The notes: a model not told the origin generated them from the sequence alone. A stretch of 64,000 nucleotides of DNA from Amia ocellicauda (GCF_036373705.1 NC_089863.1:8097357-8161356), one strand, 5' to 3'; shown: positions 21,816-35,819, counted from the stretch's first letter. Numbers and translations: made by a program.

Positions 21816-24800
21816 GAATGTGCTTGTGAGAGTTAAGATTTGATGCCTGACGGAAACTTTTCCCACACTGGGAGCAGCTGTATGGTTTCTCTCCCGTGTG
21901 AATGCGCTCATGAGATTTAAGGTTTTCTGCCCGAGCAAAGCCCTTCCCACACTGAGTGCAACTGTACGGTTTCTCCCCTGTGTGACTAAGGTGGTGACGC
22001 TTAAGGTTTACTGCAACAGTGAAGGTTTTACCACACAGGGAGCAGCTGTGCCGTTTCTCCCCTGTGTGACACAGCTGGTGATCTTTAAGGGTGCTCGCCT
22101 GACAGAAGCTCTTCTCACACAGTGTGCAGCTGTATGGTTTCTCCCCCGTGTGAATGCGCTGGTGATCTTTAAGGTTCGCAGCCCGAGTGAAGCTCTTCCC
22201 ACACAGGGTACAGCTGTACGGTTTCTCCCCCGTGTGAATGCGCTGGTGATGTATCAGACTTGTTACACGACTGAAGTTCTTCTCACACTGGAAGCAGCTG
22301 TATGGTTTCTCCCCCGTATGTATGCGCTGGTGACATTTAAGGCTTGCTGCCTTAATGAAGCTGTTCCCACACAGGGTACAGCTGTATGGTTTCTTCCCTG
22401 TGTGAATGAGCTGATGAGATTTAAGGGTACTTGCCTGAGAGAAGCTCTTTCCACACTGGGTGCAGCTGTACAGTTTCTCTCTTGTGTGAATGCGCTGGTG
22501 AATTGTCAGTTTTGTTGCATGATTGAAGCTCCTCCCGCACTGGGTGCAGCAGTGCACTCTTTTCCCTCTAGGAATGCATTTGTGTTTTTTTAAGCTTCCA
22601 AAGTTCCTATACATTTTCTCACACTGGGGGCAGCGATGGCAGCCCTGATGTTTCCTAGTTGTGTTTGATGGGGGAGAGTCAGAGCTGCAGGGTCCAGGAA
22701 GCAGCTGTCTGCCCTGTGAAGATGGGCTCTCACCCCTCACTGTACTGTCACTGCCGCCACTGAGCCCCGTCCTCAAGGCAACAGAGTCAGTGTCACACAG
22801 TCCATGCAGTTCCAGTTTCTCCAGTTCCAGGTCTCCTGTAATATTCTCTATTTTAAGATTACAGGGTTCATCTTTCACAACTGTATGCATTTCCCACTCC
22901 AGTTCACTGTCCTCTGTCTTAATGTGAACAGACGCAACACTGGGCTCACACTGTGTACTGGTAGAGTCTGGCTCAGCATCAGCTGCACTGGGTCCACACT
23001 CAGATCCCAGTGCCCCGAGTCCCTGCGTTAAACCCACAGTCTGTGGCTCCACCATGTGGCCAGACTCCAGTCCACTGAGCTCCATTTCACCGTGTCTGCT
23101 CCCGTGCTGCTCAGACAGACTCTTGTTGTCTTCAGTAGCTGTGGGCTCTTTGTCCTGCCTCAGACTGGAGCCCCACTCCTGCCCACAGGGCTGCTGCTCA
23201 GTGGGAGCCCTTTTCCCAGATTCAGTGAGAGCGGTTGCTTCTACAGCTCCTGGGGGAGGAGAAGACAGGAGAGCAGATCAATTAATCACTTGCAAATTAC
23301 AAAAAAAAGAGAGCTATTAATAAACCAAAACATAACAGCTTGGATACAGTAAGTATTCAATTAAGAAAATAAAACCCAGTCACTCCTCTTTTGATTTAGA
23401 GTGAATACTTCTTAATGTCCTACAAAAATAAATAAAACCCCAATAGAGCTATAGTATGACTTAAAAATAAAAATAAATGGATCTCTCTGAACAACTATTT
23501 GGAGTACATATATAAACATTTACAATTGCATTAGGTTGCCCAGTCTGGTGAAATACAGAAGGAAATAAACATCCATGAATGAAAGAAGACAATATAGCCT
23601 ATTATATCTTGCTTGTGTCCTACAATCCAAAAGATAAATTAGTGCCTTTTATGCAGGTCATCATCACAAAGCACATTAAACATGTATTTAAGGAGTAACA
23701 CTGATTAGTTAGAGGCATTGTAAACCTTATATTAACCAGGGGTGTAAAGTAACGAAGTACAAATACGTTTCTATACTTAAGTACATTTTCCCCAGCGTTG
23801 TGGTGAAGCTGACAATTTGACAATTAAAAATAGACTATATAGGATACTAATGGACACCAAACGAGCACGATGGGTCGAACTTTATGTTCTTATGTTTCAG
23901 GTTGAATGGATACATTTGACCAATCATGCTGTAGCATAATCAGCAGCGTTGTAGTGAGACAATCAGTGAGCTGCATACGCGGCACAAATCCACATCCACA
24001 CTTTATACTCTGCACTGAACAATACAATTTATAACCTTTCAGAGGCAGGTTCTCTATTTTCTGAAGGTCCAAGCAGAGTGAGTTTTTGATTGTTCTGATA
24101 GTAAAATGCATTCGTCAACAAAGGCTGTTTTGGATGTTCGAAAGAGATCAGCCTACACTCTTGCTAATTCATTTCTAATTCGAATATGGTCTCCTGCACC
24201 ACAGTGTAATAGATTACATTATATCAAATGCTATCACTACAGGGGTACACATTTTATATTGTTAATTGCATTTGGCGTTTTATTATACAACTCTTTTGGA
24301 TATATGTATGTTCGTGTGTGTGAACCGAGCTATTCTATAAATAACTAATTTTATTCCACCACCTCAATCGATAATCTGATTTGTCAAGACGTCTGTGTTT
24401 ATCACCCAAAATAGCGGACCCTTTCTTAATATTGAATACACATGAAAGTAATTTCCAGATCTGTGCCTAAATAACATTTTTGTTGGACGTGGTTTTTTTT
24501 AAGATAAAATTGAGGAAGCGTAAAAATACCTTCATGTTTTCATCCAACATTTTATTTTCCATAAATTAAATTAATAGATTGTTCCCCCTTTATAAGGCTT
24601 ACATACAAACACATGCACATTCACTTCATTACTAAAATCAATATTTACTTTTAATTTTGGTATTTGAGTACACTTGAAAGTAGCTTTTTTTTTTTTTTTT
24701 TTTTTTACTCAAGTACTGTACCGAGTAAGTTTTTGATAGAATATTTCTACTCAAGTATCATTTCCGAGTACTTTTTACACCTCGTTGTTGCTGCCGTTTT

Positions 24801-27800
24801 GAAACAATACATTCAGCATGTTCATTTGCACAAACACAAGCATGTGCCGTTTGCAGCAGAGCGCACGTTCTATTGACGATGACGCACTTTGCGCAGTGAG
24901 CGAGTGATCACGTGTTCCCAGTGGCAAATAGCGGGTTTGCGGATGGCACATGGATCCATCTCTCCCTCTGTCCAGTGGTGCAGGCCTTACCCTGTGGCCA
25001 CGGGACATTGATGTAGCAGCTGTAGGGAAGTCTGCTTTATTATCAAAAAATATTGTGGACAAGTAACACAGTAAAAAAAAAACACAAAAGTGGGGCTAAA
25101 ATTTTAAGGGCAAAAATCCCTGTAGTCCGATGCAGCCAAATGTAGGACGTTAACAGACGTATTCGGTAGATTTGAGAGCCAATGCCAACAACGTGCATGT
25201 AGTAGTCAATAGCGTCCCTGCTAACACACAACGTTGCCACAACATTGTAGCAACGTAATAACAATTTGTGTTTTATCAGAGGAGGAGGAGCCGCAGAGTA
25301 GCAGAAGGAAAAATACAAAGACAGCATAGCCAGCACGATTATGAGTCTAGCAGCACAAGCAAGGGCAGTGCTGAAGCTGCAGGCGAAGCGGTAGGCAATG
25401 GGGAGCCAGGTCAGACAGGGAGACGGACATCGATATGACAATTCAGTGTGTGTTCTGTAGAACTCTTCTACAGTTTAGTGTGTGAGATGAGTAGCACGGA
25501 CACCGTTCTATATGTTGCTAGACAAAATGTAGAAAGTGCGTTTTGTTGTAGAAATGATGTGGATTCAACATTTGAGCACCTTTGTTGCTGCAACATTATC
25601 AAATACAATAAAAATTGCTTCTACAAAATCAACAATGTATTAGAATTTATAACCAATCAAAGCTGTGAAAAAAAACATGTAACTACCAGCTTCTCCTCAA
25701 GAAAATATGAGTAAGTCTGGACAAAACCGGTGTGGGACACGTGTCTGGAAGACTCTCAGTGTGAACATATGTATTTGGGTTATGTGTCTGTACTTAAAAA
25801 AAAGTAGAGGCCAGCCAATAAGAATTAAAAGGTCTGGTGATTCAAATGTGATAAGTTGAATTGTTGTGAATTAATTTAACCCAATTAAATAGTCGTTAAT
25901 CATGTATTTTGTGATATTTTAATTATGCTGAACTGACACTCTTTGGACAAATTGTATTTTTGATGTATTAAATAACTGCAGTTTTACCACCAATAATGTT
26001 AAACATTAACAGCACAAATAAGAGTGCTCATTTCTGTTGCATTTTATATCTATTGACAGTAGAATAGTTTACTCATACTGTAAAAGTTCCTACATTGTAC
26101 AGTTGACTGTCACGGTTTTTGTTTTTTAAGTTGACTATCCTAGGACAGGAGTTCCCAGCCCTGGTCCTGGAAGACGCCCAACCCTGCTGGTTTGTGTTCC
26201 AAACGGAGCTCTCATTTAGTGTATTGAACCTTCATTGAAATAACAATCTGCTTAGATTTGACGGTTTAAATTGTGTTGGTTCTTTAATACATTCTTTACA
26301 CAATTCTATACTTAAAACCCCTACTATTTAAAATAATTTTAAAACTCTGATTTAGGAAATTATGCGTTATATAGGTTCAAGAGACAATCTCAAGAACAGT
26401 CTTAGAGAAGTCACAAACTACAGGCACTTTTATGCAGACAAAGACAGGAGAGAAAGATAACGTCAGGCAGAAACCAAACTTCCACTCACAACTGCTCAGG
26501 AAGACCCATATATTGTCAAACCGGGGAGAATTAAAGCATACATAATGTTTAATATAAGGGGGTTTGTACGATGCATCAAGCCCAAATTGCTGGAGAAAAC
26601 TGGTTCTTCTAGGTATCAGGGTTGCACTATGGCACAGTACTGTAGCACAGCAAGACCATGAGACAGTGACCTTGTTTACACAGGGAGAGAAATGCAGTTC
26701 ATCAACTCTTAACCCCCTCCCTGCCTGCTCATGGACTGCAGGTGGTTGGAGTTGATTGACACTAATTGATCAATCAATCCCAGCCCTGCTGACGGTTTCT
26801 TTATAAAAATATTGTTTTGGTTCACCTGTGGCCTGACTCTGAGCCTCCAATCCCTGCTATCCTGCCACGTACATATTCAATTCATTAAATAAATGGTTGG
26901 ATGAATGGTTATGTGTAGAGATAATGTACATACATTACTTATGGTATCACACTTATTAATCAAGCTATTAAAAAAACATTAAAGTGTGATGAATACATAT
27001 GGATAGCTTAAATTTGCAAGAAACCAAAAATACCAAATACCTAAATACTGTCAGATGTTCACATACTAGAAGTGCTCTTTTAAGGAATGAAAACAATGAC
27101 ACTGTTTTTAACAAAACAACAAGAGGGAAATTAAAATGTCTCACAGAAAAATACGAGTTGCAGAAGCACACTATCTACTTATGAGTTATTCTTGAACTGA
27201 ACTTAGAACAAGACTTGTAAAAAAACTGTATATCAAAAAATAATAGAAACACAATGCGCATGTGCGAGCGGGACTGCAGGAGCGCCGTGGAGCTGTGGCG
27301 GGAAATAAACAGGACATGCAGTTTTACACGCACACGCGGTTTTGTGTGGACGGGATTGACTGACATCAGCACATGCTGTGAAACAACAGCGACACCGAGA
27401 CCACCCGCCCGCCGCAGTGTGTACAGTGCAGCCCAATGTAGTGCGTTTATTCCGCCGACCACCCAGACACACACGATCCACCAGCAGCCGAGGACGGGCA
27501 GGAATATACGGACACACATATTCAACTCATTACGTGCATCACTGCGTTTCAAATAGGCATAAAATACACCATCTGAACATGTCTGGGTCTGCTTTCGTTT
27601 TCATTGCTTCATCCTCTCACAGCGCTTTTAATATGAAACGAGCGGATGCGCATTTTCAGCCCTGATGAGAAGCCGCACAGATGCGTCACAGAATAAGATC
27701 CAGCCCATCGCGTCTGCGCATCGCGTCTCTTTAACCAGCGGACATGAACACAATGAACAAGTTACCTAGGGCAGCTCCCGGGGTCTCTCCTCCTCCGTGT

Positions 27801-28006
27801 CCGCCGCTTCTCAAACTCCGCTTCGCCGCCCGCAGCTCCCGCAGCCTCCAGCGCAGCCTCTCGGTCTCTCGCCGCCTTCGGCTCATCTCCTCTCGGTGCT
27901 CCGCCAGCGTCTCTGCCAGCGCCTTCCGCGCCGCACACTGAGCGGCTCTCATCAGCTCGGCCAGAGCCGAGGACAGGCGCTGTGTGAAGCGCTGGGACAG
28001 AGACAT
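21796..28006 (-). CDS. C2H2 zinc-finger protein, two coding exons
   Basis: Exon 1 is 28006-27766 (ATG to CCTAG before GTAACT); exon 2 is 23249-21796 (after CCCCCAG, to a stop after HTGKKP). They join in phase 1. Exon 1 encodes about 80 Arg/Glu-rich residues ([35 protein letters not shown]), a coiled-coil-like N-terminus of the kind that opens many fish zinc-finger genes. Exon 2 has an acidic and Ser-rich part, then one degenerate finger (CPQC...HKC) and nine canonical fingers joined by TGEKPYSC linkers. Such proteins bind DNA in the nucleus, usually as repressors. Targets unknown. Exon 1 sits in a GC-rich, CpG-rich stretch that likely holds the promoter. AATAAA on this strand is at 21611-21606. 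Confidence 0.85.
23737..24784. mobile_element. Non-autonomous hAT-like element
   Basis: Left end CAGGGGTGTAAAGTAACG with AAGTACATTTT nearby; right end reads inversely as GAGGTGTAAAAAGTACTCGG with repeated ACTCAAGTA blocks. These ends are characteristic of a widespread fish hAT-like repeat. No transposase frame. Lies in the zinc-finger gene intron. A LINE tail remnant with TTATGTTCTTATG (about 23850-23900) sits inside. Confidence 0.7.
24785..27600. other. Zinc-finger intron; no gene recognised
   Basis: Contains a short hairpin-type repeat near 25218-25262, a dispersed repeat starting GGAGTTCCCAGCCCTGGTCC near 26148, and GC-rich sequence after 27240. Frames in the GC-rich part show no domain. 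Confidence 0.55.
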
Positions 28007-28027
28007 GCTGCTCGGGCTGCTGGGCGG
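27611..28027 (-). repeat. Inverted-repeat arm 1 (zinc-finger exon 1)
   Basis: The reverse complement of this 417-base segment matches 62733-63149 with no indel: the distance from ATG to the far breakpoint is 395 bases in both, and the encoded residues are the same throughout. Homology stops abruptly at both ends. Confidence 0.9.
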
Positions 28028-28508
28028 CTCAGTGTCTTTCTCCGGGTCTCTGGTCAATGGCAGCGCACTCGCAGTCAGTACGGGGCTCTGTACGCAGCTG
28101 CGCACTTGCTAGGACGGTACTGTCTGATCCGCAGCGGCGGACTGAAGTTAGTAGCCATTGTAAGGAGAAAGGGGCGGCGCGGAGCTGCAGACGAGCCGAT
28201 GCGGCTGTAGTTCCGCTGTTGGATACAATAGTTCCCGGTCGTACAAAACTTCCCGGCCCCCTTTCCGCAATGTTGTACATGCGCATTTTTAAACACGAAA
28301 ACTCATCTGAGCAAACTTCATTTCCCAGCGGCCACTGCGCATTGACCACGAAAATCCGTGAATACTTTAGATAATGGAAGGAAACTGCGCTTACTTTTGA
28401 AAGTAGAATAATCACCAGTATTTATTAATTTTATACTATTAGTATTTGTAAAACGAATAAGCAGTTGACTAGTCAACAGGAATCAAGAACTAACTAACAT
28501 AAAAAACT

Positions 28509-31270
28509 AACATTGAGAAGCATGTGGCCACTACAGTGTCAGGTTTGCAGAATGATTGCCTTCCAGGATGAACTCATCCAAGAAGGCTTCATTTGTGAAC
28601 GTTGTCAACAGGTTAAAATCCTAGAGATCAAGGTTCGTGATCTTGAGGCTCAGCTTGTCGATCTGCGCTGTATTAGGGATATAGAAGAATTGGTCAATCA
28701 GCCCATGAGAGAGATGGTGTGCACGCCAAAACCCAGGAGAGTTGAGCCCTCAGAGCAGGACAGCGTAGAGAACTGCTGGGTTACAGTAGGTCGTAACAGC
28801 AGAAAAGGGCGTGCACAACCCCTAGAAACACCCCAAGAGATAGAATTGCCCAACAGGTTCCAACTCCTGGACACCAAGTTGGACAGTGACAGCTCAGAGG
28901 GTGATGGGGGGCAGTTGAGCACCAGAGCACCATGGTGCCCACTCCCCCCCTGAAAAGGGAGGTAGTTATAGTAGGAGACTCAATTCTTAGAGGTGTAGAT
29001 CTCACAGTGTGTTCTAGTGATAAGGAGACCCGCATGGTATCTTGCCTGCCTGGTGCTCAGGTTGCAGATCTCCCTAAACTAGTAGACGGGCTACTGGCCA
29101 AAGCCAGGGGGAATCCAGGTCATGGTCCACACTGGAACCAATGACAAAGGAAAAGGTAGGACAGAGGTTCTGCAAGACAAATTTAAAGAGTTAGGAACAA
29201 AACTAAAGAGCAGAACCTGCATGGTAGTTTTCTCTGAAATACTCCCAGTACCACATGCATGGCCAGGGAGACAGGCAGAGATTAGTTTAACACGTGGTTG
29301 AAAGCTTGGTGTAAGGAAGAGGGGTTTAGATTTATGGAGCATTGGTCTTTCTTCTGGGATACATGGGACCTGTACAAACCGGACGGTCTACATCTAAACA
29401 GAAGGGGGGTTAATGCATTGGGAGAGCGTATGGGCAGAGAAATTGAGAATCATTTAAACTAGGGACCAGGGGGGCAGGGAGCTCTGACAATGGGAGATGT
29501 TCCACTAAGGAAAGAAAACAAAGGGAACCTGCTAGTAGGAAAGTCCTGAAATGTTTGTACCTCAATGCCAGGAGTATAAGGAACAAGATGTTAGACTTGG
29601 AAGCCACAGTGCTGGCGTGTGACTATGATGTTGTAGGAGTGACGGAAACGTGGCTTACAGAAAATGATGGGGATGAATACAAGTTGGAAGGATACACACA
29701 GTTTAGGAGAGACAGGCAAAATCGAAGAGGGGGTGGGGTAGCGTTATATGTGAAAAATGACATTGAGGCAGAAGAACTAAAATTAGATCCCAGTAATGGA
29801 ACAGAATCTTTGTTGGTGAAACTTTTGGACAAGAGATCTGGAGGATTAGTGGTAGGAGTGTGTTACAGACCACCCAACTCAGATATTCAGAAAGATGTTG
29901 CATTGTACAATGTAATCAGGACTGCATGTAGCAAGGATGTGGCTGTTATAATGGGGGATTTCAATTTCCCAAACTTAGACTGGGAAAGCCCGGTGGGGAC
30001 TACAGAAGCAGAAATAGAAATGGTTGAGATGGTAAATGACTGCTTTCTAGCTCAATTTGTCAGGGAACCAACCAGAGAGAGCATGCATTGACTTGATATT
30101 TTCAAATGACCAAGATAGAGTCAGAGGGACACTGGAGAACCAATGGCAAACTGTGATCACAACATGGTTAGCTTTGAGGCATTCTTTCAAAAAACAAGGT
30201 CCAAGTCTAAAACAATGGTCTACAATTTCAGAAAAGCAAACCTTGAAGGTATGAAGTGGCACTTAGAAGAGGTAGACTGGAGCACACTGGATACAGAGTT
30301 AGTTGAAAATGGATGGTTATATTTTAAGAATATACTACTTGAGGCTCAGGAGAAATTTGTACCAAAACTTAGCAAATTGAGGACCAAAAAACATTGGCCA
30401 AAATGGTTTGATAGAGGTATGCAAAAAAATATCAAGAGGAAGAAAATGTTGTATAGCGCATACAAAAGGGATGGAGACGAAACTAAATACATAGAATATG
30501 TTGAGCTGCAAAGAGATCTTAAGAAAGGGATCAGGAAAGCAAAGAGGGAAATAGAAAGAAACATAAATCTTAGAGCTAAAACTAATTCAAAGAGCTTTTT
30601 TCAATATTACAACAGTTAGCGGTCAATAAAGGAGGAGGTGAAACGGATAAAGGGCAAAAATTGAAGTATCTTGGTAAACGAACAAGATGTAGAAAATTTT
30701 CTAAATATTCTAAATGAAAACCATATTCCTGGAGATAGTCAACATGGGTTTAGACGAGGCAGATCATGTCTTACTAATTTATTATAATTTATTGAACATG
30801 CAACTGCAGCTGTAGATCATGTGAAAGCATATGATATGATACACTTAGATTTCCAAAAAGCTTTTGATAAGGTTCCACACCAAAGACTGATCCTCAGATT
30901 GGAAGCTGTAGGCATTCAGGGTAATGTAAGTAGATGGATTATGAACTGGTTGATGTCTAGGAAACAGAGGGTGTCGATTAGAGGAGTCACTTCTAACTGG
31001 AGTGAGGTTGTTAGTGGAGTTCCACAGGGATCAGTATTGGGGCCTTTGCTTTTTCTAATCTATATTAATGATCTGGACTCTGGGATAGTTAGCAAACTTG
31101 TCAAATTTGCTGATGATACTAAAATAGGCGGCTCAGCAGATACAATCTCGGGAGCACAGGCTATTCAAAGGGACTTAGATAATATTCAGTTGTGGGCCAA
31201 CACCTGGCAGATGAAATTCAATGTGGACAAGTGCAAGGTAATACATGCAGGTAACAAAAATGTCCACTAT
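28509..31270 (+). mobile_element. CR1-like LINE, broken, 3'-truncated
   Basis: ORF1 begins near 28513: a Cys-rich start (LQCQVCRMIAFQDEL, CERCQ) and a heptad-like stretch. After a frame break come GDS (EVVIVGDSILRG) and GTND (VHTGTND) blocks of an SGNH-type esterase-like domain. ORF2 has an endonuclease (29555-30091; VVGVTETWL, MGDFNFPNLDW) and a reverse transcriptase (30690-31260; LDFQKAFDKVPH, GVPQGSVLGPLLF, KFADDT). Frameshifts at about 28940, 29110 and 30090, loss of sequence around 30620-30690 between the two domains, and no 3' end. The ORF1 esterase layout is known from CR1-type LINEs. Confidence 0.85.
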
Positions 31271-31334
31271 AATTACTTAAGTTGTGGGGCATTTAACTTA
31301 AGAATAAGCCCAAAACCATTTCAATACAGCTAGC

Positions 31335-33947
31335 TAGCTTCTTTCTCAGACTTCAAGGACACTTACCACTACTCAAGAGCCACGGGTGAAAGCTGCTGTA
31401 ACGTTGCAACTGCCTCTGAAAACAGTATCAAAATATTAAAATCGGTAGTAAAAAGTAGCTAGCTATTAAACCTATGGACTAGCATGAAACTAAAACAAGT
31501 TCACACAAATTTATAAATAGTGAGACTCCAGCAAACTTACATTAGAAATGTATCCAAATGTTGCCATTAAGACAAGTCCTCTAAAACTATCAAGCCAAAT
31601 GGATATTTCTGGTTTTCTAGTAGCTAGCTAGACACACACACTTCCATAGAAATTATGGTTTTTAATTGGTGTGGATATAAGATTGCAGATGTATTTGTAA
31701 TATGCGTGGTAAGATAGGACAGGAGCTCAGAGCTATTCTATCTGCTCGCATTATTTTGTTTACCAGTGGCACCTCATTCCAGCAGCTGCCATCTTGGCTT
31801 CGGTATTTTTCGTCTTGTTAGGGGGGTGTAGGGGTTTGAAACACACCAAAAATAAAAATGTTATCCTTAAAGAAATACCTGGGAACAAAGAAAACAAAGA
31901 TATTGGGTTGTGTACTTTCTATTGACATCGCTAGTTTTATCGTGTAACTTGCTACGCCAGGTCAAAATGCAAATCTTGTGCTAGTTTTTTTGGGTGCCAT
32001 AGACACCAAAACCCCATTTAGTTAACCTTGTGTCGCAATGTCATAACCTATTAAAATATATTGTTTGGCAAAAAAAAAAAATTGTGTGTCTTTTATAAAA
32101 CTATCGTTTAATTATACTGTCTTTTAATACTGTCTGTATAAATGTAGTTTAGGTTGAAAACTAATACATTTTTTTGAGTGCAGGTTTCTTAAAACACCAC
32201 CCAATACTGTCAATAAGGAAACCAGAGGCAACTAGTACTCTTTCATTTGTAATTTTATTTATATAAAGGGATAGATTTACTTTTGAAGAAGGTCAAATTA
32301 CATTCACTTTTTTACATTTACATTTTACATTTTTTAATCTGCTTGCAACAAGGCATTGTTTATGTTCTGGTGTGGTTGGACCACTTGAAGTTTTAACTTT
32401 AACTTTGGAAATTGTATTCCAGATTAACATAAATGTTTTACTTATTTTTGAGGTTGTAACCTGTATTGATATATAGTGTCACTATTTTGGTAATGTTAAT
32501 GTTGAACTGTACCCATGTAGCGATTTGTGTATTTCTAGCAGGCGCACAAATCGAATATTGTGCGTCCTCACCGGGTTCAATTATAGAGGATCTAAATGAT
32601 TTAAAGACATCTTTAAATGATTTGAAGATATCCTGAAATACATTTTGGCTTGACATACACATTGTGTATTTGCTGTGTGATTATCTGCATCCTGCTTTCT
32701 TGGCCACACCTCTGCTGAAAAATGTTTTTGAAAGATTTTGAATCTCAGCGGGATTCAGATTAATCAAATTAATGGTTAAATGAATGTTCAACTCAAATAA
32801 ATTAAAACGAATTAAAGTGTGTCATTTAAGAGTAGGGTAAAACTTTCAGGGAATTATTAGCTATGCGCATGCTTCTTTCCACTGCAAGCATGCTTTTCTT
32901 TCCCTGTAACCCTGTTTATTTATTTGGTGTTAAATAATAACTTGAACAATTTCAATTAACAGCGATTACACTTGATGCAGCTCTCAGCAGCATGGGCTTA
33001 TCAGGACCCTGGTTTTGGAAAGTCCCTTAAATATCCTGCTTATTGTCAAGCCAGCATTAAAATGTTGATCCACCAGATAATAGAAGTTTGCAAATGTGTA
33101 CTCAGTGGCGGCTTTGATGTTTGTAATATGCGGTTTTCTTCACTTAAATTGAGTTGCTAGCGGGTGGGTCAAAGTTTTGAATTTATCTCACCCTAAATAT
33201 CCTGTACTATACAATCTGCCCGCTCTAAGGGTGGATCTTCGGAAAAGAAGGCAGATATGAAACCTATGGACACTGATTTACACTTTCGTTTAGCGTTTAA
33301 CACAAGCCCCCATTTGAATGGAAGGCTGGCATTACGTCTATTTGTACATTATACACGTACAAGGGGTGGACCTGAATTGAATCCGGAAATCACCTTAAAC
33401 GATTCATCTCTTCGTGGTTTACCGGAGAAAGGTAAGGGGAAAGGTAAGGTAAGGGATGTCTTTCCAACATTCCCTGACTCTCTTTTTTTGACATGGTTTG
33501 AAGTGGCTGCTGATGCTAATTGATCATGTTTCGTGTTCAGTGTCACTCACTGCTTCAGATACCTGAACTCGCCGGCCGGGGTGATGCTGCGGCAACACGG
33601 AAAATATGGCCTAATAAGCTATGTAGTTATGTTGTTGTGGGGGCTTTGGCTTTTTGGTAATATTTCGAATTAATAGAATTAAAACAGAATTAGTAAAAAA
33701 TAGTAAAAGTGAAAAAGAAAAAAATCTTCACTCATTTAGGTGTCTAATCTGCGCGGTTTTACCTGGTTGCATGTACACCTCTCTGGATTCTGAAAAGGGT
33801 AAAAACCTCTCCCTAAACGGTTCTCTGATAGTAAGACCTTACTGAAAACTCTACAGACATGTCTTTTGACACCATCCAGCCTGTTGTATCTGAGAAGGTT
33901 TTCGGAGAGGAGGCTTTTTGCATGTAACCTTTATTGTGTTATATACA
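31335..33947. other. No gene recognised
   Basis: Mostly AT-rich. An open stretch at 33257-33523 encodes 88 residues including TSPHLNGRLALRLFVHY but shows no known domain or splice context, so I do not call it a gene. Confidence 0.55.
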
Positions 33948-35467
33948 CATCTGTAGTTCTTGGCAGGCATGAGGGTGTAAAAGAGGTTAATCATTGATTT
34001 ATCCCAGAGAAACCTGTAAAGATCAGGTGTGATTGAAGAGAGTAAAGTGTAAAGTGTGTGATCAGCAGCCACTCCATTGATTTTTGTCTTTTGTAAAGCA
34101 AATAGAGGTCTTACCGGCTCCTTCTTATCCAAAATCAGTTTATGAGATCAACCCCAAGGCAACATGCAACATGGGGTTTCATTTGAGTTATCCAACTCTG
34201 GACACTATTCTACCCGTTGAATCTATAAATGCATGTAATATACACTCACCTAAAGGATTATTAGGAACACCGGTTCAATTTCTCATTAATGCAGTTATCT
34301 AACCAACCAATCACATGGCAGTTGCTTCAATGCATTTAGGGGTGTGGTCCTGGTCAAGACAATCTCCTGAACTCCAAACTGAATGTCTGAATGGGAAAGA
34401 AAGGTGATTTAAGCAATTTTGAGCGTGGCATGGTTGTTGGTGCCAGACGGGCCGGTCTGAGTATTTCACAATCTGCTCAGTTACTGGGATTTTCACGCAC
34501 AACCATTTCTAGGGTTTACAAAGAATGGTGTGAAAAGGGAAAAACATCCAGTATGCGGCAGTCCTGTGGGCGAAAATGCCTTGTTGATGCTAGAGGTCAG
34601 AGGAGAATGGGCCGACTGATTCAAGCTGATAGAAGAGCAACTTTGACTGAAATAACCACTCGTTACAACCGAGGTATGCAGCAAAGCATTTGTGAAGCCA
34701 CAACATGTACAACCTTGAGGCGGATGGGCTACAACAGCAGAAGACCCCACCGGGTACCACTCATCTCCACTACAAATAGGAAAAAGTGGCTACAATTTGC
34801 ACAAGCTCACCAAAATTGGACAGTTGAAGACTGGAAAAATGTTGCCTGGTCTGATGAGTCTCGATTTCTGTTGAGACATTCAGATGGTAGAGTCAGAATT
34901 TGGCGTAAACAGAATGAGAACATGGATCCATCATGCCTTGTCACTACTGTGCAGGCTGGTGGTGGTGGTGTAATGGTGTGGGGGATGTTTTCTCCTGGCA
35001 CACTTTAGGCCCCTTAGTGCCAATTGGGCATCGTTTAAATGCCACGGCCTACCTGAGCATTGTTTCTGACCATGTCCATCCCTTTATGACCACCATGTAC
35101 CCATCCTCTGATGGCTACTTCCAGCAGGATAATGCACCATGTCACAAAGGTCGAATCATTTCAAATTGGTTTCTTGAACATGACAATGAGTTCACTGTAC
35201 TAAACTGGCCCCCACAGTCACCAGATCTCAACCCAATAGAGCATCTTTGGGATGTGGTGGAACGGGAGCTTCGTGCCCTGGATGTGCATCCCACGAATCT
35301 CCATCAACTGCAAGATGCTATCCTATCAATATGGGCCAACATTTCTAAAGAATGCTTTCAGCACCTTGTTGAATCAATGCCACGTAGAATTAAGGCAGTT
35401 CTGAAGGCGAAAGGGGGTCAAACACAGTATTAGTATGGTGTTCCTAATAATCCTTTAGGTGAGTGTA
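33948..35467 (+). repeat. Duplicated PYD-cassette intron, copy 2, with Tc1
   Basis: 33948-34242 matches 50787-51084 almost base for base and 10150-10455 more loosely, and all three share GCAGGCATGAGGG and the TTGTAAAGCAAG/TAGAG block. The match runs up to and through the Tc1 insertion but ends at its right edge: beyond 35467 there is no PYD exon. So this is a partial copy cut at or near the transposon. Confidence 0.85.
34243..35465 (+). mobile_element. Tc1-like transposon A, copy 1
   Basis: 1223 bases, bounded by inverted ends CACTCACCTAAAGGATTATT and flanked by TA. The transposase frame starts at 34391 (MGKKGDLSNFERG, HTH ISQSAQLLGFSRTT). It is broken near 34994 by a CC insertion (TTTCTCCTGG where other copies have TTTCTTGG), after which the frame resumes with the DDE parts. 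Same CC insertion as copy 3. Confidence 0.95.
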
Positions 35468-35737
35468 TATATATAATGTGCAAAAGTGGTGATTTATTAT
35501 TTACAGTGTATGGGTGCCAAAACAAAGGAAAATAAAACCTTTTCTGTCCCTGTCTCTCCTCCACAATGTTTTATTTAAAACATTATGAAAAAGGTGCCTT
35601 TATAGAGAATATTATAGAGTTAGAAAGAAATTATAGCCTAATGGTTATATAATGTATTTAAACACTTGTGTACTACTCTTTTAACAATAATGTTTTTATT
35701 GAACTTGCTCTGACTTCTTGTTCATGTCGACAGTGAG

Positions 35738-35776
35738 ATGATAATAATAATAATAATAATAATTATTATTATTATT

Positions 35777-35816
<40 letters not shown>

Positions 35817-35819
35817 TTA
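35738..35819. repeat. AAT/ATT microsatellite, palindromic
   Basis: A run of AAT units turns into ATT units and back to AAT, so the tract can fold on itself. Confidence 0.95.

Noticed and set aside
21898-22593. 231-codon open frame on the + strand
   Set aside because: It runs antisense through the zinc-finger repeats; the periodic linkers keep it open. No domain.
27233-28415. Many overlapping frames in GC-rich DNA
   Set aside because: Open because of base composition around the zinc-finger first exon; only the MSLSQRF frame has a start, donor and second copy.
33257-33523. 88-codon frame with some even composition
   Set aside because: No recognisable domain and no flanking exon signals that fit a neighbour.
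35738-35819. CRISPR-like repeated units
   Set aside because: Simple AAT microsatellite in a vertebrate genome.
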